Position numbers and translations under genes: made by a program
Source: Streptomyces zinciresistens K42
GTDB taxonomy: Bacteria > Actinomycetota > Actinomycetes > Streptomycetales > Streptomycetaceae
DNA: 64,000 nucleotides
NCBI RefSeq assembly: GCF_000225525.1
Contig: NZ_AGBF01000013.1
Location: 19,812-83,811, forward strand
Direction: 5' to 3'
The notes under the pieces: model-generated
Databases searched by the model: none
What the model saw: the letters and a program-made list of their open reading frames with translations, nothing else
Told to the model about the DNA's origin: nothing
Shown: piece after piece, positions 1-7,731 of the stretch
Position numbering within the stretch: position 1 is the first letter of the stretch
Layout of the letters: each line of letters starts with the position of its first letter

Positions 1-25
1 CCACACGCGATAGGTCACGCCGAAG

Positions 26-190
26 ATGAGCATCCAGAGCGCAGCCGCCCAGTTGGCCACCCTCGCCTCCGAGGGCGGGGGACAGGGCGGCAACCACGAG
101 AGCCTCAACCCGCTGATCACCGGTGGCGGCGCGTTCGTCATCCTGATGCTTCTGCTGTGGATCACCACCCGCCTCAACCGCGACCGCTGA
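26..190 (+). CDS. small single-pass membrane protein, 54 aa
   Basis: A complete small gene, because an in-frame TAG at 11-13 rules out an upstream extension. The N-terminal half is polar and Gly/Ala-rich. Residues about 31-48 form one hydrophobic segment ending in a basic tail (TTRLNRDR), so a single-pass membrane protein is likely. AGGTCA lies about 8 bases before the ATG. It sits 79 bases upstream of nadD on the same strand. I recall small proteins of this type in front of nadD in Streptomyces, but no function is known to me. Confidence 0.6.
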   Translation: MSIQSAAAQLATLASEGGGQGGNHESLNPLITGGGAFVILMLLLWITTRLNRDR

Positions 191-269
191 GTCCCGGCCG
201 GGACTCAGGCCCCGCGCCCGGACACCTGTTCGCCCGAGTGCCCCGACGGGGCCGGTAGGGTCTGCACGC

Positions 270-908
270 ATGGGACAGCAGGACATGCCTACCGGCCCCG
301 GACACGGTCCGACGCACTCCGGCAAGCGCCGTCTCGGCGTCATGGGCGGAACGTTCGACCCGATCCACCACGGCCACCTCGTCGCGGCCAGCGAGGTCGC
401 CGCCCAGTTCCACCTGGACGAGGTCGTGTTCGTGCCGACCGGCCAGCCCTGGCAGAAGAGCGACCGGCATGTCTCCCCCGCCGAGGACCGCTATCTGATG
501 ACGGTCATCGCCACGGCGGAGAACCCGCAGTTCTCCGTGAGCCGCATCGACATCGACCGCGGCGGCCCGACGTACACGGTGGACACCCTGCGCGACCTGA
601 GGGCGCTCAACCCCGACACCGACCTGTTCTTCATCACCGGCGCGGACGCCCTCGGGCAGATCCTCACCTGGCGGGACTCGGCCGAGCTGTTCTCCCTCGC
701 CCACTTCGTCGGGGTCACCCGGCCCGGCCACCACCTCGACGACTCCGGACTGCCCGAGGGCGGCGTGTCGCTGGTGGAGGTGCCCGCACTGGCCATCTCG
801 TCCACCGATTGCCGCGCGAGAGTCGCGAAGAAGGACCCCATCTGGTATCTGGTGCCGGACGGAGTCGTGCGCTACATCGACAAGCGCGAGCTGTATCGCG
901 GCGAGTGA
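270..908 (+). CDS. nadD: nicotinate-nucleotide adenylyltransferase NadD
   Basis: Transfers AMP from ATP to nicotinate mononucleotide to give deamido-NAD in the cytoplasmic NAD pathway. The nucleotidyltransferase signature [11 protein letters not shown] is at residues about 26-36 and the C-terminal ISSTDCR motif (ISSTxxR type) is near residue 175. The length (212 aa) is normal. The start is uncertain: ATG 270 or 285 both leave a short nonconserved leader before the Rossmann fold. It is followed after 16 bases by the LCP-type gene, in the usual Streptomyces order nadD - LytR-like - rsfS - phosphatase. Confidence 0.95.
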   Translation: MGQQDMPTGPGHGPTHSGKRRLGVMGGTFDPIHHGHLVAASEVAAQFHLDEVVFVPTGQPWQKSDRHVSPAEDRYLMTVIATAENPQFSVSRIDIDRGGPTYTVDTLRDLRALNPDTDLFFITGADALGQILTWRDSAELFSLAHFVGVTRPGHHLDDSGLPEGGVSLVEVPALAISSTDCRARVAKKDPIWYLVPDGVVRYIDKRELYRGE

Positions 909-924
909 GCCGAGAGGGGCGACG

Positions 925-2658
925 GTGAACGACCGACACGACGCGGGGTACGGGGACGGCCAGTACGAACTCGTCGGGTACGACACGTACGGGCAGCCCG
1001 TCTACCGGCAGGTGACCCGGCCCCCGCAGCCCCGGCAGCACCACACCCCCTCCCCGCGGCAGGACCACGGCCACGACCCGTACGCGGGCGACGCTCCGCG
1101 GCAGGGCGGGCCGTACGACCCCTACGGCGGCCCGGACACCGGCGAGACCGCCCGGCAGCAGCCCCCGCCGCAGGCACCGCCCCACGACGGCCGCGGCACC
1201 GGTGCGCACCACCACCCCCGCCGGCCCGGCGGGCACGCGGCGCCCCCGGACCCCCACGGCCGCGCCCCCGCCGCCGGCCGGCAGCCGGGGGCCGCCGGGC
1301 AGACCGCCCACATCCCCCAGCAGGCGGGGCCCGTCGGGGAACCGCCGCCCCGGGACCAGGGCCGGGCCGACCGCGACCACCCCACCGAGCAGTTCGCCTT
1401 CGTGGAGGAGCCCGACGGGGACTCCGAGGACGTCATCGACTGGCTGAAGTTCACCGAGAACCGCACCGAGCGGCGCGAGGAGGCGAAGCGCCGGGCACGC
1501 GCGCGTGTCGTCGCGCTCGCGGTCGTCCTCGCGCTCGTCGCGGCGGGCGGGGTCGGCTACCTCTGGTTCGCCGGGAGGCTGCCCGGCCTCACCGCGTCGA
1601 AGGACACCGCGGACACCGCCGACACCGCCGCACCGGCCGGCGCCCAGAAGCGCGACGTGATCGTCGTCCATCTGCACAACACCGCCCAGGGCGGCACCTC
1701 CACGGCGCTGCTGGTCGACAACACCACCACCCGGCAGGGCACCACGGTCCTGGTGCCCAACTCCCTGTCCGTCAGCGGCGACGACGGCACCGCCACCACC
1801 CTCGCCAAGTCGGTCGACGACGACGGCTCCGCCGGCACGCGCGACGCCCTCGACACCGTGCTCGGCACCGAGATCCAGGGCACCTGGCGGCTGGACACCC
1901 CCTACCTCCAGAACCTCGTGGACCTGATCGGCAACATCGAGGTCGACACCGACACCGACGTCCCCGACCCGGCCGCCGGGTCCAAGGGTGCCCCGCCCCT
2001 CGTCCGCGAGGGCAAGGCGCGCACCCTCGGCGGCAGGACGGCCGTCGCCTACGCCACCTACCAGGGCCCGAACGAGGACCAGAACGCCCAGCTCCAGCGG
2101 TTCGGGCAGGTCATGCAGGCCGTCCTGCGCAAGCTCACCTCGGACGCGCAGGGCGCGACCACCACCGTGCAGACCCTGGGCATGATCATCGAGCCGCCGC
2201 TGACCGACAAGGACCTCGGCGCCTTCCTCTCCCGGCTCGCCGACCTCGCCAAGGGCGGCGACTACCGGACCGCCATGCTGCCCGTCCGGGCCGACGGCAC
2301 CCTGAGCGCGCGGGACGGCGCCTCCGTCGTGAAGAACGTCCTCGGCGGCACCGCCAAGAGCCCCGCCGCGGACGCCGCCGTCCGCGTCTCCGTGCGCAAC
2401 GCCAGCGGGGTCGGGGAGAACACCGGCAAGGCGCGCGTGGTGCTGCTCAACGGCGGTTTCACCTTCCTGGAGGGCGGCACCGCCGCCAGCGCTGCCGTCT
2501 CCGAGGTCGCCTACGCCGACGCCGCCGGCAAGGCCGACGCCACCGAGGTCGCCAAGACGATGGGCCTTCCCGCCTCCGCCGTCACCAAGGGCGACGTCTC
2601 CGCAGGCGCCGACGTCTCGGTGGTCCTCGGCCGGGACTTCAAGCCCGGCTCCTCCTGA
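925..2658 (+). CDS. LytR/CpsA/Psr-type membrane protein with LytR_C domain
   Basis: 577 aa from GTG 925, preceded by GAGAGGGG. Layout: a long Pro/Gly/Gln/His-rich cytoplasmic region (1-185), one transmembrane segment (about 192-213), an extracytoplasmic region resembling the LCP fold (about 235-420), and a LytR_C-type domain near the end (VRNASGVGENTGKARVVLLNGG). True LCP enzymes attach glycopolymers to peptidoglycan and carry paired arginines and aspartates (SIPRD-type motif). Here the equivalent stretch reads VLVPNSLSV, so the catalytic residues look lost. A wall-associated scaffold or regulatory role is more likely than transferase activity. Confidence 0.8.
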   Translation: MNDRHDAGYGDGQYELVGYDTYGQPVYRQVTRPPQPRQHHTPSPRQDHGHDPYAGDAPRQGGPYDPYGGPDTGETARQQPPPQAPPHDGRGTGAHHHPRRPGGHAAPPDPHGRAPAAGRQPGAAGQTAHIPQQAGPVGEPPPRDQGRADRDHPTEQFAFVEEPDGDSEDVIDWLKFTENRTERREEAKRRARARVVALAVVLALVAAGGVGYLWFAGRLPGLTASKDTADTADTAAPAGAQKRDVIVVHLHNTAQGGTSTALLVDNTTTRQGTTVLVPNSLSVSGDDGTATTLAKSVDDDGSAGTRDALDTVLGTEIQGTWRLDTPYLQNLVDLIGNIEVDTDTDVPDPAAGSKGAPPLVREGKARTLGGRTAVAYATYQGPNEDQNAQLQRFGQVMQAVLRKLTSDAQGATTTVQTLGMIIEPPLTDKDLGAFLSRLADLAKGGDYRTAMLPVRADGTLSARDGASVVKNVLGGTAKSPAADAAVRVSVRNASGVGENTGKARVVLLNGGFTFLEGGTAASAAVSEVAYADAAGKADATEVAKTMGLPASAVTKGDVSAGADVSVVLGRDFKPGSS

Positions 2659-2780
2659 CCGCCCGTACATCGCCGCAGGCCACCCCGCGTGAACGCAGAA
2701 TCACGTGGGGTCCTGTCACCGGTCCGTGAGACCCTTGGGGGCAAGTGAAGCCAAGTGCCCGCCCGACCGAAAGCCTTGTG

Positions 2781-3227
2781 GTGACCGCTACCGACCGTTC
2801 CCTCGAGCTCGTCAACACCGCCGCGCAGGCCGCGGCCGACAAGCTCGCGCACGACATCATCGCCTACGACGTCAGCGACGTCCTGTCGATCACGGACGCC
2901 TTCCTGCTGGCCTCCGCGCCCAACGACCGCCAGGTCAAGTCGATCGTCGACGAGATCGAGGAGCGGCTCCAGAAGGAGCTCGGCGTCAAGCCGGTGCGCC
3001 GCGAGGGCGACCGCGAGGCCCGCTGGGTGCTGCTCGACTACGTCGACATCGTCGTCCACGTCCAGCACAGCGAGGAGCGCGTCTTCTACGCCCTGGAGCG
3101 GCTGTGGAAGGACTGCCCCGAGATCGAGCTGCCCGAGGACGCGCGGGCCACCCGCGGCAAGGGCGCCGAGCACGCCCGGCTCCGGGCCGCCGAGGAGGCG
3201 GCCGAGCTGGACGGTGAGTGGCGATGA
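2781..3227 (+). CDS. rsfS: ribosomal silencing factor RsfS (Iojap family)
   Basis: Binds ribosomal protein uL14 and blocks 30S-50S joining when nutrients are scarce. About 148 aa if it begins at GTG 2781 (VTATDRSLEL). An in-frame upstream GTG at 2745 would add 12 nonconserved residues. The Iojap core is clear: DVSDVLSITDAF, the NDRQVK segment, and WVLLDYVDIVVHVQ. The C-terminal tail is charged and Ala/Glu-rich. It overlaps the next gene by ATGA (3224-3227), so the two are probably translationally coupled. Confidence 0.93.
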   Translation: MTATDRSLELVNTAAQAAADKLAHDIIAYDVSDVLSITDAFLLASAPNDRQVKSIVDEIEERLQKELGVKPVRREGDREARWVLLDYVDIVVHVQHSEERVFYALERLWKDCPEIELPEDARATRGKGAEHARLRAAEEAAELDGEWR

Positions 3228-3895
3228 GTGCCACCGGTGAGGTGACGTCCGGCCGGTCCGGCCGGGGCCGTCGCGTCATCCTGTGGCGGCACGGCCAGAC
3301 CTCGTGGAACGTGGAGCGCCGCTTCCAGGGCACCACGGACGTCGCCCTCACCGAGACCGGAGTCCTCCAGGCCCGGCGCGCCGCCCGGCTGCTCGCCGGC
3401 CTCAGGCCCGACGCGATCATCGCCTCCGACCTTCGGCGGGCCGCCGACACCGCGGCCGAGCTGGCGGTGCTCACCGGTCTGGAGGTGACGCACGACGAGG
3501 CCCTGCGGGAGACCTACGCGGGCGTCTGGCAGGGGCTGACGCACCAGGAGATCATCGCCCGCCACGGCGACGAGTACGCCGCCTGGAAGCGCGGCGAGCC
3601 CGTGCGCCGCGGCGGCGGCGAGCTGGAGACCGAGGTCGCCGACCGGGCCGCGCCCGTGGTGCTCCGGCACGCCGACAAGCTCCCGGACGACGGCACGCTC
3701 CTCGTGGTCAGCCACGGCGGCACCATCCGTACGACCATCGGCCGCCTCCTGGGCCTGGAGCCCCGCCACTGGGAGAGCCTGGGCGGGCTGTCCAACTGCT
3801 GCTGGTCCGTCCTCGGCGAGGGAGCCCGCGGCTGGCGCCTGCTGGAGCACAACGCCGGCACCCTGCCGGAGCCGGTGCTCGGCGACGACGACTGA
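3224..3895 (+). CDS. histidine phosphatase (phosphoglycerate mutase-like)
   Basis: 223 aa cytoplasmic phosphatase of the branch-1 histidine superfamily. The phospho-accepting motif is WRHGQTSWN at about residues 22-30. The second catalytic His lies in VSHGGTIR, and the ETYAGVWQGLT segment is typical. The substrate cannot be told from sequence; family members act on small phosphorylated metabolites. The start ATG overlaps the stop of rsfS. It is followed by a GC palindrome and the first tRNA-Ala gene. Confidence 0.88.
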   Translation: MSATGEVTSGRSGRGRRVILWRHGQTSWNVERRFQGTTDVALTETGVLQARRAARLLAGLRPDAIIASDLRRAADTAAELAVLTGLEVTHDEALRETYAGVWQGLTHQEIIARHGDEYAAWKRGEPVRRGGGELETEVADRAAPVVLRHADKLPDDGTLLVVSHGGTIRTTIGRLLGLEPRHWESLGGLSNCCWSVLGEGARGWRLLEHNAGTLPEPVLGDDD

Positions 3896-3902
3896 CGCCC
3901 CC

Positions 3903-3918
3903 GGCCCCCGCGGGGGCC
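3903..3918. terminator. short perfect GC palindrome after the phosphatase gene
   Basis: GGCCCCCG directly followed by its reverse complement CGGGGGCC, eight bases past the stop at 3895. It is a plausible factor-independent terminator of the nadD-phosphatase operon. There is no T-run, as is usual in Streptomyces. Confidence 0.5.
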
Positions 3919-3933
3919 GCCCCTGACCCGGAT

Positions 3934-3963
3934 TTCACTTTCCGGCAGGTCGCAGGCTAAAGT
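3934..3963 (+). promoter_or_regulatory. candidate promoter of tRNA-Ala 1
   Basis: TTCACT (3934-3939) and TAAAGT (3958-3963) with an 18-base spacer, about 37 bases before the mature tRNA 5' end. The leader then holds an imperfect GAAC-type hairpin. Called by eye only. Confidence 0.4.
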
Positions 3964-3999
3964 TCTTCTTGTTCGCCCCGCCGGGCGGGAAGAACGCAA

Positions 4000-4072
4000 G
4001 GGGCTATAGCTCAGTTGGTAGAGCGCCTGCATGGCATGCAGGAGGTCAGGAGTTCAATTCTCCTTAGCTCCA
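4000..4072 (+). tRNA. tRNA-Ala(GGC), copy 1
   Basis: 73 nt. The acceptor strands GGGGCTA and TAGCTCC pair with one G-U. The D-arm contains AGCTCAGTTGGTAGAGC, the anticodon stem CCTGC/GCAGG encloses loop ATGGCAT (anticodon GGC), and the T-arm loop is GTTCAATTC. CCA is not encoded. It is identical to the copy at 48972-49044, and identity between the two regions runs for 82 bases (3999-4080 and 48971-49052). Confidence 0.97.
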
Positions 4073-4084
4073 CAGCGAGACAAC

Positions 4085-4119
4085 AAGATCCCGCCGATCA
4101 CCTCGATCGGCGGGATCTT
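4085..4119 (+). terminator. terminator hairpin of tRNA-Ala 1
   Basis: A perfect 15-bp stem (4085-4099 with 4105-4119) around loop ACCTC. It starts 13 bases after the tRNA 3' end. The second tRNA has an equivalent but different hairpin. Confidence 0.8.
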
Positions 4120-4199
4120 CTGGTATCGGCACCTGGCGTCCGCGTCAACGGGCGGGCCGGCGCGGAGGGTTCGAGCGGACGAGCGGCCCGCGGCGAACT

Positions 4200-4237
4200 G
4201 TTCGGGTTCGGCTTGAATGACTTGCGCCCCGGAGGCG
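4200..4237 (+). repeat. 38-bp border repeat, left copy
   Basis: Identical to 48144-48181; runs from GTTCGGGTTCGG to CCCCGGAGGCG. It contains TTGAAT but is followed by GATGCC instead of the TATACC seen after the right copy, so this copy looks like a truncated promoter left at the insertion junction. Confidence 0.75.
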
Positions 4238-4593
4238 GATGCCGGCGGAGATTCCGCTCCCTTCCCTGCATGCGGCCCCCGCCCCCCTCGTGTGCCACGA
4301 CCTACGGCCGCGAGGTGTCGTCGCCGCCTGCGGCCGCCCCCGGCGCCCCTTCGCCCCACTGGAGGCCCCGTCGGTCGAGGCCTGGTCGAGAGCCGGTCGA
4401 GGAGGCAGTGCGGCTGGGGGGAAGCTGTTGTGCCGGGGCGGTCTGACGAGGATGCTCAAAGCGCGCCGCCCGGCTGACGCCCCGCACGCGGTTCGGTCAA
4501 CTCGCTTGATGCGCAGGAGTGTTGTTCTGCCCTGCACGTGATACTCAAACTGTAATACGGTGGTGTGGTTGCCACCCTGGACGGAGTGAGTGC
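4238..4593 (+). other. noncoding stretch between left border repeat and first island gene
   Basis: About 355 bases with no ORF whose composition or neighbours support coding. It holds the PadR-like half-site at 4540-4559 and the GGAG ribosome-binding site for the next gene. The rest is GC-rich without a repeat or RNA gene I can name. The 127 bases between tRNA-Ala 1 and the left repeat (4073-4199) contain only the tRNA terminator. Confidence 0.5.
4540..4559. promoter_or_regulatory. candidate PadR operator (one good half-site)
   Basis: GATACTCAA followed by AC and a degenerate second arm TGTAATACG. The first arm is identical to the reverse complement of the right arm of the better dyad at 38310-38329. 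It lies 34 bases before the ATG of the F420-reductase gene, in a likely promoter region. Confidence 0.4.
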
Positions 4594-5034
4594 ATGGATG
4601 GGCAGGACGACGTGCTGGACAGCTCGACGGGATGGGTCGCCACTCATGTGCGGCGCTACCTGGCGAGCGACGGGGCCAGCGGGCACATCTGGTACGGGAA
4701 GCCGACGCTCGTGCTGACCACACGGGGACGCACGTCCGGGGCGCTGCGGCGGACCGGGCTGATATACGGGGAGGACGGGGCGGACTTCGTCGTCGTCGGG
4801 TCCAACGGCGGGGCCGACCATCATCCGCAGTGGTACCTGAACCTGCTCGCCGAGCCGCGGGCCCGGATCCAGGTGACGGCGGACGTGTACGAGGTCGTCG
4901 CACGCGAGGCCGAGGGGGAGGAGCGCGGGCGGCTCTGGGACGCGATGGCGGAGATCTTCCCGCAGTACAAGAGCTACCGGAAGAAGACCGAGCGCAGGAT
5001 TCCCGTCATGGTGCTGGAGCCGCGGGAGTCCTGA
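4594..5034 (+). CDS. F420H2-dependent quinone/nitroreductase family protein (Ddn-like)
   Basis: 146 aa from ATG 4594 (GGAG at 4582-4585). The split-barrel Ddn-family pattern is clear: WYGKPTLVLTTRGRTSG (about 34-50), DFVVVGSNGGADHHPQWYLNL (about 66-86) and a C-terminal YRKKTERRIPVMVLEP. Family members use reduced F420 on quinones or nitro compounds. In this cluster it could reduce an anthracycline quinone or protect the host, but that is inference. It is the first gene inside the left border repeat, with a PadR-like half-site in its promoter. Confidence 0.8.
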   Translation: MDGQDDVLDSSTGWVATHVRRYLASDGASGHIWYGKPTLVLTTRGRTSGALRRTGLIYGEDGADFVVVGSNGGADHHPQWYLNLLAEPRARIQVTADVYEVVAREAEGEERGRLWDAMAEIFPQYKSYRKKTERRIPVMVLEPRES

Positions 5035-5177
5035 GCCGATGACGTGCGGCGACGGGAGGGCTGGGGAGCCCCCCGTCGCAGGGTGAGGCGGGCCGGCGCG
5101 GTCAGGGCCCTGTCCTTCGGGGGAGTCACCGTGCCGGTTCCCCCTGTTCGATGTCCGTACGTCGTAAGGGGTGTGTG

Positions 5178-6785
5178 GTGGGGAGATTCAGCCGCCGGGG
5201 GTTCCTGACCGCGGCAGCCGCGGGAACCGCGACCGTGACGGGGGCCGCGGCCGCGTCCGCCGAGGCTGGCAGACCGCCCAGGTCCGCGCTGTGCGTGCCC
5301 GAGCCGCGGATCACGACCGTGGAGGCGGGCGACGCCCGGTATCACGAACTGGTCGCCAGGGGGTTCAACGCGCGGTTCGTCGCGGCGCCCGACCGGGTGC
5401 ACGTGGTGCACTCGGCCGGACAGGTCGCCCAGGTCCTGACCGCCGCGGTCCGGTCCGGCAAGCAGGTCGCCGTGCGCAGCGGCGGGCACTGCTTCGAGAA
5501 CTTCGCCGACCACCGTGACGTCAAGGTGCTCATCGACACCTCACCGATGCGCGCGGTCTATTTCGACCGGGAGCGGCGGGCGTTCGCCGTCGAACCGGCC
5601 GCGACGCTCGCCGAGGTGTACCGCACGCTGCACTACGACTACGGAGTCACACTGCCCGCCGGAGTGTGCCCGCAGGTCGGGGCCGGCGGCCACGTCGCCG
5701 GCGGTGGGTACGGTCCGCTGACCCGCCGCGACGGTGCCGTCGTCGACCACCTGTACGGCGTCGAGGTCGTCGTGGTGGACGCGTCGGGCCAGGCCCGGGT
5801 CGTCACGGCCACCCGTGAGGCCGACGACCCGAACCGGGAACTGTGGTGGGCCCACACCGGCGGTGGCGGCGGCAACTTCGGCGTCGTCACCCGCTATCTC
5901 TTCCGGTCGCCGGGGGCGCAGGGGGACCAACCCGAACGCCTCCTCCCGAAGCCGCCGACCCGGCTCTGCTCGACCTTCGTCACCTGGCCGTGGGCCGACG
6001 TCGACCTGACCAGCTTCACCCGGCTCGTACAGAACTACAGCCGCTGGTTCGAGGATTACCACGCCGATCAGCGGTACAGCAGCCTCTACAGCACGCTGCA
6101 CCTCAACACCCATGCCGTCGGCTCGATCTCGATGGAGATCCGCTTCGACGGCGGCCGGGCCGACGCGGAAGACCTCATCGACCGGTTCGTCGCGGCGGTC
6201 AACAAGGGCACCGGCCTGACGCCCGCGATCGAGCATCAGGACGACCTGTGGCTCCAGGCGACCCTGGGTGCCCGCTTCGACACCGGCGGGTACGACCGGC
6301 ACAAGTCCAAGAGCGCCTACCTGAGGCGCACCTGGACCGCCGAGCGGATCGCGACCGTGCATCGCCATGTGACCGACCAGGCCTTCCAGGGATGGGGCTC
6401 GGTCGACCTCTACTCGTACGGCGGCCGGGTGAACACCGTGCCGTCCGACGCCACCGCCCTGCCACAGCGCGACTCGATCCTCAAGGCATGGTTCTCCGTG
6501 ACGTGGATGGACCCCGCCGCGGACGATCTGCACCTGAAGTGGATCCGCGAGCTGTACCGCGACGTCTTCCGTGACACGGGTGGCGTCCCCGTGCCCGGTG
6601 CCGATCACGACGGTTGCTACATCAACTACCCGGACACCGACACCGCCGACCCCGCCTGGAACACCTCCGGTGTGCCCTGGACGACCCTCTATTACAAGGG
6701 CGGCTACCCCAGGCTTCAGCGGGTCAAGGCCGGCTGGGACCCACGGGACGTCTTCCGCCACCCTCTCTCCGTCCGGCTGCCTTGA
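5178..6785 (+). CDS. aknOx: secreted bicovalent FAD oxidoreductase, AknOx-like
   Basis: 535 aa from GTG 5178 (AAGGGG about 7 bases upstream; ATG 5151 is an alternative). The N terminus is a Tat signal: FSRRGFLTAAAAG then an Ala-rich stretch. It is a berberine-bridge/PCMH flavoprotein. Both flavin attachment residues are present, His104 (RSGGHCFE) and Cys164 (PAGVCPQVG), 60 residues apart as in aclacinomycin oxidoreductase (His70/Cys130). The C terminus has NYPDTD and YYKGGYPRLQRVKAGWDP. In aclacinomycin producers AknOx oxidises terminal L-rhodinose to cinerulose A and then L-aculose outside the cell. The same reaction is the best guess here. Confidence 0.9.
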   Translation: MGRFSRRGFLTAAAAGTATVTGAAAASAEAGRPPRSALCVPEPRITTVEAGDARYHELVARGFNARFVAAPDRVHVVHSAGQVAQVLTAAVRSGKQVAVRSGGHCFENFADHRDVKVLIDTSPMRAVYFDRERRAFAVEPAATLAEVYRTLHYDYGVTLPAGVCPQVGAGGHVAGGGYGPLTRRDGAVVDHLYGVEVVVVDASGQARVVTATREADDPNRELWWAHTGGGGGNFGVVTRYLFRSPGAQGDQPERLLPKPPTRLCSTFVTWPWADVDLTSFTRLVQNYSRWFEDYHADQRYSSLYSTLHLNTHAVGSISMEIRFDGGRADAEDLIDRFVAAVNKGTGLTPAIEHQDDLWLQATLGARFDTGGYDRHKSKSAYLRRTWTAERIATVHRHVTDQAFQGWGSVDLYSYGGRVNTVPSDATALPQRDSILKAWFSVTWMDPAADDLHLKWIRELYRDVFRDTGGVPVPGADHDGCYINYPDTDTADPAWNTSGVPWTTLYYKGGYPRLQRVKAGWDPRDVFRHPLSVRLP

Positions 6786-6813
6786 CCCGCATACGAACGG
6801 AAGGATCCGGATC

Positions 6814-7668
6814 GTGGAGTCATGCCCGCCCGTCGGCACGCACCTCAGTCTCGGCGGTGACCTCACCGTCCGCCGCCTGGGTTTCGGGGCGCTGCGGCTG
6901 ACCGGTCCCCACCACTGGGGTCCCCCGGCCGAGCCCGAAAAGGCGATGGAGGTCGCCAGGGAGGCGGTCGCGCTCGGCGTGACCTTCATCGACACCGCGG
7001 ACGTCTACGGGCTCGGCGCCAACGAGGAGCTGCTCGCCGCCGCCCTCCACCCTTATGCCCCCGGCCTCGTCGTCTCGACCAAGGCGGGTGGGGTCCGGCC
7101 CGGACCCCACCGGTGGCGGGCCCTCGGCCGCCCCGACTACCTGCGTCAGCAGGCCGAACTGAGCCTGCGCCGGCTGCGCCTGGAACGCGTCGAGCTGTTC
7201 CAGCTGCACCGGGTCGACCCGCAGGTCTCGCTGGAGGACCAGGTGGGCGCGCTCAAAGAGCTCCAGGACGAGGGGAAGGTCCGGCACATCGGACTCTCCG
7301 AGGTGACCGTGGAGCAGATCGAACGGGCCCGAGCCGTCGCCCCGATCGCCAGCGTCCAGAACAAGTACGGCCTCGGGGAACGCCGTTACGATCCCGAGCT
7401 GGCCCACTGCGAGCGGGAGGGAATCGCGTTCATCGCCTGGAAACCGCTGGCCGGGGCTGCCCGTCCGGCCGCCGACAGCGCCCTGGCCAGGGTTGCCGCG
7501 GAGACCGGCGCGACGCCGGCACAGGTGGCGCTCGCCTGGCTGCTGCATTGCTCGCCGGTCATGATGCCGATCCCCGGCACCTCCTCGCTGGGCCACCTGC
7601 GGGCGAACATGGCCGCCGAGGGCATCGCCCTGGACGAGAAGCAGATGGCCTTGCTCGAAGAGGGGTGA
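6814..7668 (+). CDS. aldo/keto reductase
   Basis: 284 aa from GTG 6814, with GGAAGGA at 6799-6805. The TIM-barrel AKR tetrad is complete: Asp and Tyr in DTADVYG (about residues 55-60), Lys in VSTKAGG (about 88) and His in FQLHRVDP (about 130). The NADPH-site segment IPGTSSLGHLRANM lies near 250. It follows the AknOx-like gene after 28 bases, so they are probably co-transcribed. AKRs serve as ketoreductases in some deoxysugar pathways, but the cluster already has a Gfo/Idh 3-ketoreductase. A role on cinerulose, on another sugar, or on the aglycone is open. Confidence 0.8.
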   Translation: MESCPPVGTHLSLGGDLTVRRLGFGALRLTGPHHWGPPAEPEKAMEVAREAVALGVTFIDTADVYGLGANEELLAAALHPYAPGLVVSTKAGGVRPGPHRWRALGRPDYLRQQAELSLRRLRLERVELFQLHRVDPQVSLEDQVGALKELQDEGKVRHIGLSEVTVEQIERARAVAPIASVQNKYGLGERRYDPELAHCEREGIAFIAWKPLAGAARPAADSALARVAAETGATPAQVALAWLLHCSPVMMPIPGTSSLGHLRANMAAEGIALDEKQMALLEEG

Positions 7669-7679
7669 CCGTGGTGGCC

Positions 7680-7719
7680 GGAGAGCCCGGCAGGACGGGG
7701 TTCGTCCGCCGGGCTCTCC
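7680..7719. terminator. bidirectional terminator between convergent genes
   Basis: GGAGAGCCCGGC and GCCGGGCTCTCC form the outer 12-bp stem, with an inner GGACG/CGTCC pairing around GGGTT. It lies between the stop of the aldo/keto reductase (7668) and that of the thymidylyltransferase (7732). Confidence 0.75.
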
Positions 7720-7731
7720 CGCCCCTCCGGT

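Noticed and set aside
715..2670. Long minus-strand ORF (651 aa) opposite the LCP-type gene
   Set aside because: Mirror frame of a GC-rich gene; Gly/Ala/Val/Arg low-complexity product, no ribosome-binding site and no domain.
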